A stretch of DNA of 64,000 nt from CAVRRZ01 sp963723745. GTDB taxonomy: Bacteria; Actinomycetota; Actinomycetes; Mycobacteriales; Geodermatophilaceae. Below the pieces are notes generated by a model. That model was not told the DNA's origin and did no database searches. It saw only the letters and a program-made list of their open reading frames with translations. Below, piece by piece: positions 17,022-25,675 of the stretch. Within the stretch, counting starts at the first letter, position 1, and each line of letters begins with the position of its first letter. The stretch covers positions 124,001 to 188,000 of the forward strand of contig CAVRRZ010000004.1 in the NCBI GenBank assembly GCA_963723745.1. Direction: 5' to 3'. A program made the translations under genes and the position numbers.

Positions 17022-17929
17022 CGGACCGGCATCTCGGTCGGCGCGAGACCGGAAGCCCGCTCGCTGCGGGCGGCATCGACCAGGAAGCGGGGCAACGGCG
17101 CAGGTGCGGTCAGCCGGCGCATCCACAGCAGGCAGGCGACGATCAGCCCGGCGATAGCGGCGAGTACCAGCTGCCCGACCCCCGTGCCGTAGGGAGCCAG
17201 GTAGTCGCCGTTGAGCGCGGCCAGCCCGGACGCGGTGACAGTGATCAACAACAGCCAGCGGGCGTTCGCGCGGGGCTTGGCGCGGTCGGCCTCGACCTTG
17301 CGACGCATGGTGACCTCCTCGGTGAGGCTTCCCGCCAGCTCCGTCAGCACCCGCGCCAGCCCCGGCCCGCGCAGCTCCGCACCGAGCAACAGGGCGGCGA
17401 CGACCAGGTCCCCGGCGGCGTCGTCGAGGTCGTCGGCGAAGGCCAGCAGCGCCCGGGACGTCGGCCAGCGCGCCTGCAGCCGCGCGGCCAGCGCCGCCAC
17501 CTCTGCCGCGATCGGCTCGGGCGCGGTGCGGGCCGAACGAATCAGCGTCTGCTCCAGGCCGCCGCCCGCAGCCAGCACGTCGGAGGCGCGGCGCACCCAC
17601 TCCTGAAGCGCCTCCAGCCGCTCCACTGCGGCGTTGCCGTCGGAGAACTGCGCCAGCAACCACGGCACACCGATCACCGCCAGCCCGGCCAGCAGGCCAC
17701 CGACCGGCCAGCCCGAGGCCAGCCACACCACAGCCGCCGCAACGGCGGCGGCCACCCACAGCGCCCGCTGCCGCCGCACCGCCGGGCGGTCGGCCCGCGC
17801 CGTCGGCCGCGGCTGGCGGCGCCGCGGCCGAGCCGGCGGCTCGGGGGCGGTCAGCGCGTGGGCGGCCAGCAGCAGGCCGCCCACCAGCAGCGCCCCGCAG
17901 ACGCCGGCAAGCAACCCCGTTCCGCTCAT
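17018..17929 (-). CDS. TadB-like pilus platform protein
   Basis: A 303-residue GspF/TadB-family inner-membrane protein. The N-terminal helix (LLAGVCGALLVGGLLLAAHALT) is followed by an Arg/Pro-rich loop, a pair of membrane segments near 65-110, the T2SS-F domain (RLEALQEWVRRASDVLAAGGGLEQTLIRSARTAPEPI) and two C-terminal helices. The ATG at 17929 overlaps the TadA stop by ATGA, and the stop overlaps TadC by GTGA. It presumably interacts with TadA and TadC to polymerise the pilin. Confidence 0.87.
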   Translation of the reverse strand: MSGTGLLAGVCGALLVGGLLLAAHALTAPEPPARPRRRQPRPTARADRPAVRRQRALWVAAAVAAAVVWLASGWPVGGLLAGLAVIGVPWLLAQFSDGNAAVERLEALQEWVRRASDVLAAGGGLEQTLIRSARTAPEPIAAEVAALAARLQARWPTSRALLAFADDLDDAAGDLVVAALLLGAELRGPGLARVLTELAGSLTEEVTMRRKVEADRAKPRANARWLLLITVTASGLAALNGDYLAPYGTGVGQLVLAAIAGLIVACLLWMRRLTAPAPLPRFLVDAARSERASGLAPTEMPVR

Positions 17930-19347
17930 CGTCGTCCCCCGGCGGCAATCGGCCAGTCGCTTCGGCCTGAGCGGAGCCAGTCCGGATCGAAGCCGACCCG
18001 GACGTAATCGGCCAGATCCACCGGATCGTGCTCCGGCACGGCCCGTCCGTCGGGCCCAGGAACGAAGAGGTCGGTGACGGCCGGGCGCCCGCCCTCCCCG
18101 ATGCCGTTGCACTCGATGACCTGGCTGACGAACCGGTGTCGCTCGCCCCCGATCCACCGCTCGTCCACGGTGGTGATGTGCACGATCAGGTCGATCGCCG
18201 CCGCGCAGGACCGGTAGGCGTGCTCCGGGGTGACCGCGGCGCGGCCGCGCATGCACAGGTTGGCCAGCCGCTCGAGGGCGTGGTGGGCCGAGCGGGCGTG
18301 CAGGGTGCATGCCGAGCCGCCCTCCCCCGCCTCCATCACCTCGATCAGCGGCCATGCCTCCTCGCCGCGGACCTCGCCAAGCCACACGCGGCTGACGTTC
18401 ATGACGAGCGCCTGCTCGACCAGCTCGGTCAGCGTCACCTCGCCGAGGCGGCGGCCGTCCGGGCCGCGCTCGCCGGTGCCCTCACGGGCCTCGAACGGCA
18501 CCACCCTCGGATGCCGGTCGGGCAACTCGTGCAGCAGCAGCTCAAAATGCTTCTCGATCGTGGCCAGGTGCTCTTTGACCGGAAGCTCGTTGGCTAGCGC
18601 CCGCAGCATCAGCGTCTTGCCCGCAGCCTGGGCGCCGGTGACGACGATGTTCTTGCGCGCCCGCACCGCTGCCCGCAGGAACTCGGCCAGCGGCCGGTCG
18701 ATCGCGCGCAGGCCGACCATGTCGTCGAGGTCGGCGTTGCGGATCCGGTGTCGGCGGATCACCAGCTGGGGTCTCGGCACCGTCTCGATGACTGCGGCCA
18801 ACCGGGACCCGTCGGGCAGGCGCATGGTGAGCAGCGGACTGGCTGTGGTCAGCGTCCGCTCCGCGCGGCCCAGCCGAGCGGCGATGTGCTGCAGCTGCCG
18901 CACCAGCTCCTCGTCCGAGTCGGCGATCGGGTCGACGCGAACGTCCCGGCCGTCGGCGTAGCCGATCCACACGTTGTCGTGCCCATGGGCCTCGATGTTC
19001 TCCACCAGCGGGTCGTCCACGTAGGGCTGCAGCCGGCCCAACCCGAACTGGGCGGCGAACACCGCCTCAGCGATCACCTTCTCCTCGGCCGGCGTGGGAA
19101 CCACCTGACCGGCGCGCATGCGCTGCCGGACCAACTCGTCGACGCCGTCCTGGACGAGCGTGCGGGCCAGCTCCTGCTGCGCCACCGTGCTGAGCGTCGG
19201 GCGGCGCTTGAGCTCCTCGGCCAGGGCCGTCGCCGTCGCCTCGTGCAGCCGACGCACCAGCGTCCAGTCCACCGACACCGGTGATGTGTCCGCTTGTCGA
19301 GGCACGGTGCCAGCGCTGAGCAGGTCGGTGGTGAGGTCAGCGGACAC
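17926..19347 (-). CDS. TadA/CpaF-type secretion ATPase
   Basis: The hexameric ATPase powering Flp/Tad pilus assembly, 473 residues. An N-terminal region of ~110 residues precedes the core. Walker A is VVTGAQAAGKTLMLRAL (near residue 245). The Asp-box-like ATIEKHFELLLHELPDRH, Walker B-like VSRVWLGEVRGEEAWPLIEVM and His-box-like GEGGSACTLHARSAHHALERL are in the order expected for TadA/VirB11 ATPases. It overlaps CpaE upstream by eleven bases and TadB downstream by four. All catalytic motifs appear intact. Confidence 0.92.
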   Translation of the reverse strand: MSADLTTDLLSAGTVPRQADTSPVSVDWTLVRRLHEATATALAEELKRRPTLSTVAQQELARTLVQDGVDELVRQRMRAGQVVPTPAEEKVIAEAVFAAQFGLGRLQPYVDDPLVENIEAHGHDNVWIGYADGRDVRVDPIADSDEELVRQLQHIAARLGRAERTLTTASPLLTMRLPDGSRLAAVIETVPRPQLVIRRHRIRNADLDDMVGLRAIDRPLAEFLRAAVRARKNIVVTGAQAAGKTLMLRALANELPVKEHLATIEKHFELLLHELPDRHPRVVPFEAREGTGERGPDGRRLGEVTLTELVEQALVMNVSRVWLGEVRGEEAWPLIEVMEAGEGGSACTLHARSAHHALERLANLCMRGRAAVTPEHAYRSCAAAIDLIVHITTVDERWIGGERHRFVSQVIECNGIGEGGRPAVTDLFVPGPDGRAVPEHDPVDLADYVRVGFDPDWLRSGRSDWPIAAGGRR

Positions 19348-20140
19348 GGCTGCCCCCGAACGTGGTTGTGGGCGCAGGCACCGGCGCCGGCGGTGGTGTC
19401 AACCTGGATTCGTGCGCCGCGGCCAACTCGACCAACCGGGTCGCGACCGTCCGGGCGGCTCGTAGGAGCGGCGACTGGGTGAACAGCCGGCCCGCCGGCG
19501 CGCCGTCGCTGAGCACTGCCGCCGCCTTCGGATCCCGCGGCAGCGAACCGACCGATGGAACGCCGAGTGCCTCGCTGATCTCTCGCTCGCCGTACGGCTC
19601 CCCCGGCCCGATCACCAGCGTGCCCAGCATGCCTGGGCACGCTTCCCGCTCTCTCAGTTCGGCAATCGCCTGCGTCGCCGCACGCACGGCGCGAAGCGTG
19701 GAGCCGGTGGCCAGCACGACGGCGGCAGCCCGCTGGACCACGGCGGCCGGGAAGTGCTGAGCGCGCAGCCGCCCGCAATCCGCCACCACGTCCACCGTGC
19801 CGTCCTCCACCGCCGCCAGCACGGCGGCCAGGCGATTCCAGTCCACATGTCGGGCGCCGGCCGGGTCGGCCAGGCCGGGTAGGAGCCGTGCACGTCCCTC
19901 GGGGTCGAGCCGCAACAGCTGGCTGTCCAGGTGCCGGGCCGGCCCGCCGCGCCGCGCCGCGAGCTCCAGGTCGGCGAGCCCGCCCGCGAACGGCTCGCCT
20001 CGGCCGTACCCCGGCAATACGTCCCCTCCGGCCGGATCCAGCTCGGCCAGGACCACCGGGCGAGGCCAGGACAGCGCCAGAGCCAGCCCGCTGGTGGTCA
20101 CCCCGGGTGCGCCCTTGGCCGAGCACAGCGCGATCAACAC
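19337..20140 (-). CDS. CpaE/TadZ-like localisation protein
   Basis: A 267-residue MinD-superfamily protein beginning MLIALCSAKGAPGVTTSGLALAL. The P-loop is atypical (KGAPGVTT, with Val where the P-loop Lys is expected), as commonly seen in CpaE/TadZ proteins. VVLAELDPAGGDVLPGYG forms the Walker A' region and VDVVADCGRL the Walker B strand. There is no N-terminal receiver-like domain, so it is the short actinobacterial form. It probably positions the Tad machinery at the membrane. It lies 14 bases after cpaB and overlaps tadA. Confidence 0.83.
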   Translation of the reverse strand: MLIALCSAKGAPGVTTSGLALALSWPRPVVLAELDPAGGDVLPGYGRGEPFAGGLADLELAARRGGPARHLDSQLLRLDPEGRARLLPGLADPAGARHVDWNRLAAVLAAVEDGTVDVVADCGRLRAQHFPAAVVQRAAAVVLATGSTLRAVRAATQAIAELREREACPGMLGTLVIGPGEPYGEREISEALGVPSVGSLPRDPKAAAVLSDGAPAGRLFTQSPLLRAARTVATRLVELAAAHESRLTPPPAPVPAPTTTFGGSRVR

Positions 20141-20154
20141 GGCAGCCGTCCCGC

Positions 20155-20838
20155 CTACTCGCCGGCCACGACGACGATGGCGATCAGGCCGGCCGCGGCG
20201 CGGGCGGCGACGTCCGGCCCATCGGCCGCGTCGACGAGCACGTCGACGACCCGCAGCCCGTCGGTTCCGGGAGGGCCGGACTTCACCACGGTCGCTTCCA
20301 CCACGCTGGGGGCTCCATCGGTCGTGGCTGGAGCGCTACCCGCGGCCACGGGCACCAGGAGGACGCCGTCGCCCGGGCGCAGCGGGGTCGTAGGTAGCTG
20401 CACGAGCGACACGCCGACCCCGATCAGCTGCTGGCCGGGAGCCGGGAGGCGTTGATCGGTCAGGGCGTCGCGGGTGAGCAACGAACCCGGCCTCAGGGTG
20501 GTCGCCGCGACCAGGCCGATCACCTCGTCGCGGTCGACATACGGAATGGGCTCTAACGCCGGATCGGCCGAGATCCTTGCTTCTACGAGGTCGGCAGCGG
20601 TGAAAGTCTGCCCCTCAGGCACCTCGCGTGCGATCGCGATCACGGCGGTCGTCTGACCCAGCGATGTCGCCAGATAGGTCCCCCCAAGGGCACCGATTAC
20701 CACCATGCTCACGGCCAATGCCAGGAGGGCGGGACGGCGCCGGCGACGAGGTGGCGGCAGCACCGGCGCACGAGGCAAGCCATGCACTTCCACCGGAGAG
20801 GGCGCTGCGCCAGTCCTCGTCGGCTGGGTCCGGGTCAT
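20155..20838 (-). CDS. CpaB/RcpC-like SAF-domain protein
   Basis: A 227-residue membrane-anchored protein with a proline/arginine-rich cytoplasmic tail, one transmembrane helix (PALLALAVSMVVIGALGGTYLATSL) and a SAF domain (AREVPEGQTFTAADLVEARIS, then IGLVAATTLRPGSLLTRDALT), the arrangement of CpaB/RcpC pilus assembly proteins. It may bind the wall or guide the pilus. The ATG at 20838 overlaps the upstream stop by ATGA. The longer frame reaching 21513 is a shadow. Confidence 0.85.
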   Translation of the reverse strand: MTRTQPTRTGAAPSPVEVHGLPRAPVLPPPRRRRRPALLALAVSMVVIGALGGTYLATSLGQTTAVIAIAREVPEGQTFTAADLVEARISADPALEPIPYVDRDEVIGLVAATTLRPGSLLTRDALTDQRLPAPGQQLIGVGVSLVQLPTTPLRPGDGVLLVPVAAGSAPATTDGAPSVVEATVVKSGPPGTDGLRVVDVLVDAADGPDVAARAAAGLIAIVVVAGE

Positions 20839-21737
20839 CGGCTTCCCTCGTCCTGATTCAAGACGTGCAATTCCCCGACGAACAACTCCGCCGAAGAGGA
20901 CAACTCCAGCGTCTCGGTGCCCGACAACCCACCAGCGGACCAGGTGATCGTCCACGTGCTCGTCGCGGTGATCGGCCACGGGCCACCGCCCGGCACGTGT
21001 CGGCTCGACGCCTGCGCATACACATGGCCGCAGTCCGGAGACGCGCCTGCGATGCCCTGCACATATGGCGTCCCCAGCCCGCAGGTGACGATGTGCCCGT
21101 CCCCCATGTTCCAGAGGACCTGGCTGACCCGAGCCTCGGCGGTCACCGTCACGCCCCCTGCCGAGGCAGAGGCGCCGACAGGGCCAGTCGTCGCTGCGGC
21201 GCGTTCGACCCACATCCACACCGGTAGTCCCACCAGCCCGCTGGCGGAGCTGGGCGGCGGCGCCATCCCGATGTCCGGCGCCTTCAGGGCCATGGATGCG
21301 ATGGCCTGCTGAGCGAGGCGGCGAGGGTCCACCGTCGGGGCGCCGGGTGCTCCGGCACCATTCGACAGAAAGATCAGGCCCGTCCGAAGGCCGGATCCCA
21401 AACCCGCCGGGTCCGGGCATGTGAAGACCCAGATCATCCCGTCTTCCGGACGATGTCCGGCCCATACCGGGTGCCCAAGCCACGGCTGAGGATCTGCAAC
21501 CGCTCGCGTGCAACTCGGCGGGGACGCCTCTCCGCCTTCCGGCTGCCCACGGCCAGGGCTGATGTCATTGTCCCCACCGGCGCCTTGTCCGGGGGACGTC
21601 GCCTGGACCAGGCAGATCCCGGTCTGTGCATCCCTTTGTGCGCACTCCACGGGTGGAGCTGCCATAGCACCGTCCAACCCGCCACAGACGGTGAAGATCG
21701 CGACCGCGAGCAGAACCACCCGGTACGACGTCAACAT
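20835..21737 (-). CDS. Secreted protein of the Tad operon, function unknown
   Basis: A protein of about 300 residues with a signal peptide (MLTSYRVVLLAVAIFTVCGG...AMA). The mature part is Ser/Gly-rich with several cysteines, and includes WVFTCPDPAG, VGLPVWMWVER, VLWNMGDGHIVTCGLGTPY and STWTITWSAGGLSGTETLELSS. The last two suggest a beta-rich secreted domain like those near CpaB in other actinobacterial elements. The ATG at 21737 is preferred because the signal peptide follows at once; it overlaps the upstream stop by seven bases. No enzyme motif was seen. Confidence 0.75.
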   Translation of the reverse strand: MLTSYRVVLLAVAIFTVCGGLDGAMAAPPVECAQRDAQTGICLVQATSPGQGAGGDNDISPGRGQPEGGEASPPSCTRAVADPQPWLGHPVWAGHRPEDGMIWVFTCPDPAGLGSGLRTGLIFLSNGAGAPGAPTVDPRRLAQQAIASMALKAPDIGMAPPPSSASGLVGLPVWMWVERAAATTGPVGASASAGGVTVTAEARVSQVLWNMGDGHIVTCGLGTPYVQGIAGASPDCGHVYAQASSRHVPGGGPWPITATSTWTITWSAGGLSGTETLELSSSAELFVGELHVLNQDEGSR

Positions 21738-22330
21738 GGTCGATCCGTCAGCGGGTCCAGCTCGTTGACCAGCCACGGTGATCCAGGTTCGGCCTCGTAG
21801 CGCGTGACGATGATGTCCCAGACGTACCGCGGCGGAGTCCCGGGGGGCACGACATCCCCGGTCTCGACCCTCACAACGCGCGTGCTCTCGCTGTCGTAGC
21901 AGCCAGTGATCCTGACCGTGGGCCCCTCCGGAGCCGTCAGGTCGACGTCGGTGACCTCCAGGCCGACCGCGGTGTCGCCTTCCTGACGGAGTCCGAGGGC
22001 TGCATAGTCCCGTACCGCCGTGACGGCGAGCAGCGCGGCGGGGTCACCCGAGAACCGCCGGATCTCCGGCTCCCAATCCCTGGCGCCTGGGTCCTTCTTG
22101 GCCGCGTCGGTGACGTGCAGCATCTCGTTGACGACCACGGTGGCAGCAGTTGCCGCCTCCTTTTCGGGGGTCGGCGCGCTGCTCGTCGGAGGAGCGGTCG
22201 TCGAAGTCCGCGAAGACGTAGTCGTCGACGCGCTCGGCCCTGAGCCATCGGGACTGGCCTCACCCGCCGTGCAGCTGGCGAGGGGCAGCAGTGCAAGGAG
22301 TGCCCCGACCACCCAGCGCCGCCTGGTCAT
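21731..22330 (-). CDS. Lipoprotein, first gene of the Tad operon
   Basis: A 199-residue predicted lipoprotein: basic start MTRRRW, hydrophobic stretch VVGALLALLPLASC with lipobox LASC, then a Ser/Thr/Pro-rich linker. The C-terminal domain (about 90-199) contains EMLHVTDAAKKDPGARDWEPEIRRF, ITGCYDSESTRVV and WDIIVTRYEAEPGSPWLVNEL. These recall secreted DUF-type domains of actinobacterial lipoproteins with an NTF2-like fold, but I cannot name the family. The ATG at 22330 is chosen because it places the lipobox about 20 residues in. It is the promoter-proximal gene. Confidence 0.75.
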   Translation of the reverse strand: MTRRRWVVGALLALLPLASCTAGEASPDGSGPSASTTTSSRTSTTAPPTSSAPTPEKEAATAATVVVNEMLHVTDAAKKDPGARDWEPEIRRFSGDPAALLAVTAVRDYAALGLRQEGDTAVGLEVTDVDLTAPEGPTVRITGCYDSESTRVVRVETGDVVPPGTPPRYVWDIIVTRYEAEPGSPWLVNELDPLTDRPC

Positions 22331-22517
22331 CGCGCGTGCCCTCGCGGGGTCCGAGGCGCACGCTTCCGCACGAGGATGACTGCCAGCGGTCGGAGGACGA
22401 GTCTCTGGGGCATGCGGCCACATGCCGCGCTCGACTCCATCGTGCGAGCCATGGGCACCTCCCCCGGGCGACGTGCGCGGGAAATTACCACCGGGATCGC
22501 CCCGGGAGGCAGGCTCT

Positions 22518-22538
22518 TTCTCCAGTAATTCTCCAGTT
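22518..22538. promoter_or_regulatory. Direct repeat of TTCTCCAGT before the Tad operon
   Basis: Two near-identical units, TTCTCCAGT and TCTCCAGT separated by AAT, lie about 190 bases upstream of the first Tad-operon gene and touch the stop codon of the XRE regulator. The - strand site at 9557-9576 before the transfer operon shows the same two-unit layout, and 23204-23223 has a related copy. The shared spacing suggests one regulator for both transfer and pilus operons. Confidence 0.5.
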
Positions 22539-22990
22539 CAGCCCTGGAAAGTCGCCATTGCAACGTGGTCCCTGCGCGAGCGGCGGACGGCCGCCTCGAC
22601 GCGCGGGATGTCCACACCGAGAACCTGGCTGATTGCGCTTATCACCCTGGGCGAGGGAACCGCCCCCGGGCGGCCGTCCTCCAGACGCACATACGTCATG
22701 ACGGACAGCCCGGGGCCAGTCACCTCATTCGTGGCAAGTCCGGCCGCCAAGCGCAGTGCCGCCAAGGGCGGGTCGTCGCGGTCAACGTCGAGGAGATACA
22801 AGGGGTCGACGCCCAGCGCGGCGGCCAGCCGCGGCACGAAGCGGGGTCGCGGACGCTCGAGTCCCGTCTCCCAGACCCGGATGCGCACCGGACTGGAGAG
22901 CTCCAGTTCCGTGGCCAGCCCTTCTCTGCTGAGGCCGACGGCCTCACGGGCAGCCTGCAGGTGGTCGCCTCGAAGCAGCGGCCGCGCCAC
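22538..22990 (-). CDS. XRE-family transcriptional regulator
   Basis: A 150-residue protein with an N-terminal helix-turn-helix (AAREAVGLSREGLATELELSSPVRIRVWETGLERPRPRFVPRLAAALG, residues about 12-60) of the Cro/C1 type. The C-terminal half is an unassigned regulatory region. It starts with GTG at 22990. It lies between the Tad operon and the xis-int genes, a typical place for an element's master regulator. The TCTCCAGT repeats are its candidate targets by position only. Confidence 0.78.
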   Translation of the reverse strand: MARPLLRGDHLQAAREAVGLSREGLATELELSSPVRIRVWETGLERPRPRFVPRLAAALGVDPLYLLDVDRDDPPLAALRLAAGLATNEVTGPGLSVMTYVRLEDGRPGAVPSPRVISAISQVLGVDIPRVEAAVRRSRRDHVAMATFQG

Positions 22991-23527
22991 GGCAGCTCCC
23001 CATCACCCGATCGGTGGACAACCCGTCTTGTGGCGCCGAACCCTAGTGCCCCGTACCCGTCTCGATCGGGCACGCGCCTCATCACCGGCGCGGCGCGGCT
23101 GTGTGTCGCTTCGCCACCCGGGTCACCGCGGAGAGCGTTGTCCGACAGCCGTGATCGGAGACCTGAGGCCGGATCTTCGTGTCGTCCCACGCGGCTCTCG
23201 TCCACTGGAGAACTTCTGCAGAAATCACGACAGACTCCGCAGCTCACTCCGCAACGGACCGGAGATGAACAGGAGGACGGGGCGTTCGACGGTGCCGACA
23301 CCCACGACACGGCTGTGCGCAACGCCTGCCTCGTCACGCCGAGCCACCGAGCCGAGGTTCCGGGACTGCAGAAGAACCGGAAGAGTGCACCGAAGACTCT
23401 CGCCCATGAAACCTGCAACCCATCCGCGGCCGCGGCGTCCTCCTTGCCGGCCACGGTGCACCGCGGTCGGCGACGCCGGCTGCAGCATCCGCGGACGTCC
23501 CCTTCGCCGTCACCGGGTCAGTTTCTG
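22991..23527. other. Gene-free stretch with one TCTCCAGT-type copy
   Basis: No convincing gene is seen in these 537 bases; open frames here are long only because stops are rare at this GC content. At 23204-23223 the sequence ACTGGAGAACTTCTGCAGAA carries one inverted unit of the motif found before the Tad and transfer operons, next to a TTCTGCAGAA palindrome. It lies upstream of both the XRE gene (- strand) and xis (+ strand), so it could control either. Confidence 0.45.
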
Positions 23528-23749
23528 ATGCCTGGGACGACCTCGAAGCGAGTGGCGTCGCCTGAACAGGACAACCAGCTGCTGACCGTCGCCCAGGCCG
23601 GGGACTACCTGGGAACAGGCGAGCGCTTCGTCCGCCGGCTGATCGCTCAACGGCGAATCACCTACGTGAAGCTCGGAAAGTACGTCCGGCTCCAGCGCTC
23701 GATCCTCGACGAGTTCATCGAGGCCGGACGTGTCACGAGCGAGGGGTAG
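23528..23749 (+). CDS. xis: Excisionase (Xis), winged-helix DNA-binding protein
   Basis: A 73-residue MerR/excisionase-type protein: LLTVAQAGDYLGTGERFVRRLIAQRRITYVKLGKYVRLQRSILDEFIEAGRV matches the helix-turn-helix domain of actinobacterial Xis proteins. It would bend DNA next to the attachment site to favour excision by the integrase. The ATG at 23528 was chosen because it starts just before the domain; the larger open frame upstream has no recognisable content. It lies 317 bases before the integrase on the same strand. Confidence 0.85.
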   Translation: MPGTTSKRVASPEQDNQLLTVAQAGDYLGTGERFVRRLIAQRRITYVKLGKYVRLQRSILDEFIEAGRVTSEG

Positions 23750-24066
23750 CGCGACTCGCGGCGGTCCCCGGCCGCGAGTCGGGTGGCGCGGCTGTCGGGT
23801 CCGTAGATCTCGGCGGTGTCTGACCACGCCGCTTTGGCGCCCGTCCCTGCCGTCATCGTCAGCCACCGCGTTGAGGTGGCGGTTTCTGCGGCGCCACAAC
23901 CGACCTCGTGCTCAGTCCCGGTCATTGCTTCGGCGAGCACGCCGTCCTGAGGACGTCAAGACCTTCAGGTGAATCCGTGGAAGGCAGCGAGCCGATCGGC
24001 GTCGACGCATCGACTCGGTCGGCAGCACCGCAACAGTCGCCTTACCAACGGCACTGGGAGGTTGAC
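23750..24066. other. Spacer between xis and int
   Basis: No gene or clear site was identified in these 317 bases. The integrase frame stays open upstream to 23908, but that part contains no recombinase sequence. The stretch probably holds the integrase promoter or leader. Confidence 0.4.
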
Positions 24067-25200
24067 GTGGGTCGAAGGGCCTGGGGCACAGTGCGCCGGC
24101 TCTCTTCTGGGAGCTATCAAGCCCGCTACACCGATCGCTCGGGCAGGCAAGTCTCGGCGCCGCACACGTTCGCGACCAAGGCCGACGGCTACAGATGGCT
24201 CGCCAAGATCCAGACCGAGATGGACTCCGGCCGCTGGATCGACCCGAAGGCGGGCAAGGAGACGCTCAAGGTCTATGCCGAGCGCTGGGTGGAGACCCGC
24301 CTCGTCCGTGGCCGGCCGCTGGCGCCTCGCACGGCCGAGCTCTACCGGGCGCAGCTCAAGAACCACATCGTCCCGGCCCTGGGATCGACGCCGCTTCGCC
24401 AACTGGAGGCCTCTGCTGTCCGGGCCTGGTATGGGAAGCTCAGCGGCCCCGACGGGCCGGGTCAGGTCACGGCGGCCAAGTGCTACCGGCTTCTGCGTGC
24501 CGTCTGCACCACGGCCGTCGATGACAACCTCATCGCTCGGAACCCGTGCTCCATCCGTGGGGCCGGGCAGGAACGGTCCAGCGAGCGACCGATGTTCACG
24601 CTCACTCAGGTCCAGGCGCTGGTCGATGCCGTCGAGGAGCGCTGGCGAGCGTTGATCCTGCTGGCCGCCTGGACGGGTCTCCGCATTGGTGAGCTGTCGG
24701 CGCTGCGCCGCGAACACCTCGACCTGAAGGCAGGCACCGTCAGCGTGAACACTGCCGTCGTCGACGTGATCGGACAGGGACGCTCCTATGGCCCGCCCAA
24801 GTCGGCCGCTGGGCGCCGAACGGTGGCGATCCCGCCGCACATCATCGGCGACCTGGAACACCACCTCGCGATGTACGCCCAGCCCGGCGCGCATGGGCTG
24901 GTCTTCGTGGGTCCGAAGGGCGCACCGCTCCGACGCAACAATTTCGCCTCACGAGTCTGGGCTCCAGCAGCAGAGGCGGCCGGACTCCCGGCCGGCGCCC
25001 ACCTGCATGACCTCCGCGGCTGGAGCGCCACCATCGCCGCCCAGCATGGAGCCACGACAAGGGAGCTGATGCACCGCCTCGGGCACGCCTCCCCCGCCGC
25101 AGCGCTGCGCTACCAGCGCGCCGAGCAAGAGCGAGATGCCGCTCTCGCCGCCTCCATGAGTGCGGCGGCCAGGCAATCGGAAGGCACGGCCCCGTCCTAA
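24067..25200 (+). CDS. int: Tyrosine integrase of element 1
   Basis: A site-specific recombinase of about 377 residues from the GTG at 24067. The N-terminal arm-binding region (WGTVRRLSSGSYQARYTDRSGRQV) and the core-binding region (YAERWVETRLVRGRPLAPRTAELYRAQLKNHI) precede the catalytic domain. Catalytic residues are visible: Arg in WTGLRIGELSALR, His-x-x-Arg in LHDLRGW, His in HRLGHASPAAALRYQRA and the Tyr nucleophile of ALRYQ. The gene ends 40 bases before a tRNA-Gly 3' fragment, as in pSAM2-like elements where int borders attP. Its last codons (EGTAPS) recur in decayed form before the other two tRNA fragments. The longer frame from 23908 is not supported by sequence content. Confidence 0.92.
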   Translation: MGRRAWGTVRRLSSGSYQARYTDRSGRQVSAPHTFATKADGYRWLAKIQTEMDSGRWIDPKAGKETLKVYAERWVETRLVRGRPLAPRTAELYRAQLKNHIVPALGSTPLRQLEASAVRAWYGKLSGPDGPGQVTAAKCYRLLRAVCTTAVDDNLIARNPCSIRGAGQERSSERPMFTLTQVQALVDAVEERWRALILLAAWTGLRIGELSALRREHLDLKAGTVSVNTAVVDVIGQGRSYGPPKSAAGRRTVAIPPHIIGDLEHHLAMYAQPGAHGLVFVGPKGAPLRRNNFASRVWAPAAEAAGLPAGAHLHDLRGWSATIAAQHGATTRELMHRLGHASPAAALRYQRAEQERDAALAASMSAAARQSEGTAPS

Positions 25201-25240
25201 TCCTGGGTCGACCAGCGAAGAACCGCTCGGAAAAACCATC

Positions 25241-25281
25241 CTTCCAAGCTGACTGTGCGGGTTCGAACCCCGTCACCCGCT
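25241..25281 (+). repeat. attR-like tRNA-Gly(TCC) 3' fragment, copy 1
   Basis: This copy comprises the anticodon loop CTTCCAA, an anticodon-stem 3' strand, the T-arm (GCGGG-TTCGAAC-CCCGT) and an acceptor 3' strand CACCCGC plus T. There is no 5' half, so it is not a working tRNA. It matches the copy at 62214 at 35 of 41 positions. With int directly upstream it is the right attachment site of element 1. The intact tRNA would lie beyond the left edge of the window. Confidence 0.8.
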
Positions 25282-25293
25282 TGACTGCGATGT

Positions 25294-25321
25294 CGCGGGA
25301 CACCGTCACAGGTGTCCCGCG
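25294..25321. terminator. Strong hairpin after the attachment site
   Basis: CGCGGGACACC and GGTGTCCCGCG form a perfect 11-bp stem around the loop GTCACA, 12 bases after the tRNA fragment. No T-run follows. It could end integrase transcription or be part of the attachment region. The rest of 25322-25675 shows no gene I can support. Confidence 0.5.
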
Positions 25322-25675
25322 GCACCGTTTACGTTCGGGGCCGTTCGCGGTGCCGCCATGTCTCTCAGCTCTCCATCAGACCCGGGGCGGTTCACTTCGG
25401 GCGCGCTACCCGATTGTCCGATGAACGCCTCGAACGCCGCCGAACGCGTCGTGGCCGTGCCAATCTGCCACCGTTCGGCCACAACAGCGTGGGAACAGCG
25501 GGCAGTTCCGCGATCGCAGCCTTGCGATTCTTACTCGTCTCGACACGTGCGCGTTCTTCTCAGGAGGCCTGATCATGAACCTCGGCGCCCCAGGCCGGAC
25601 CGGACTTACTCGGCGTCGTACACGACTTCGGGTTGGTGACGACCGTCCCGGCCACAGTTGCCACTGCCGCCGGCC

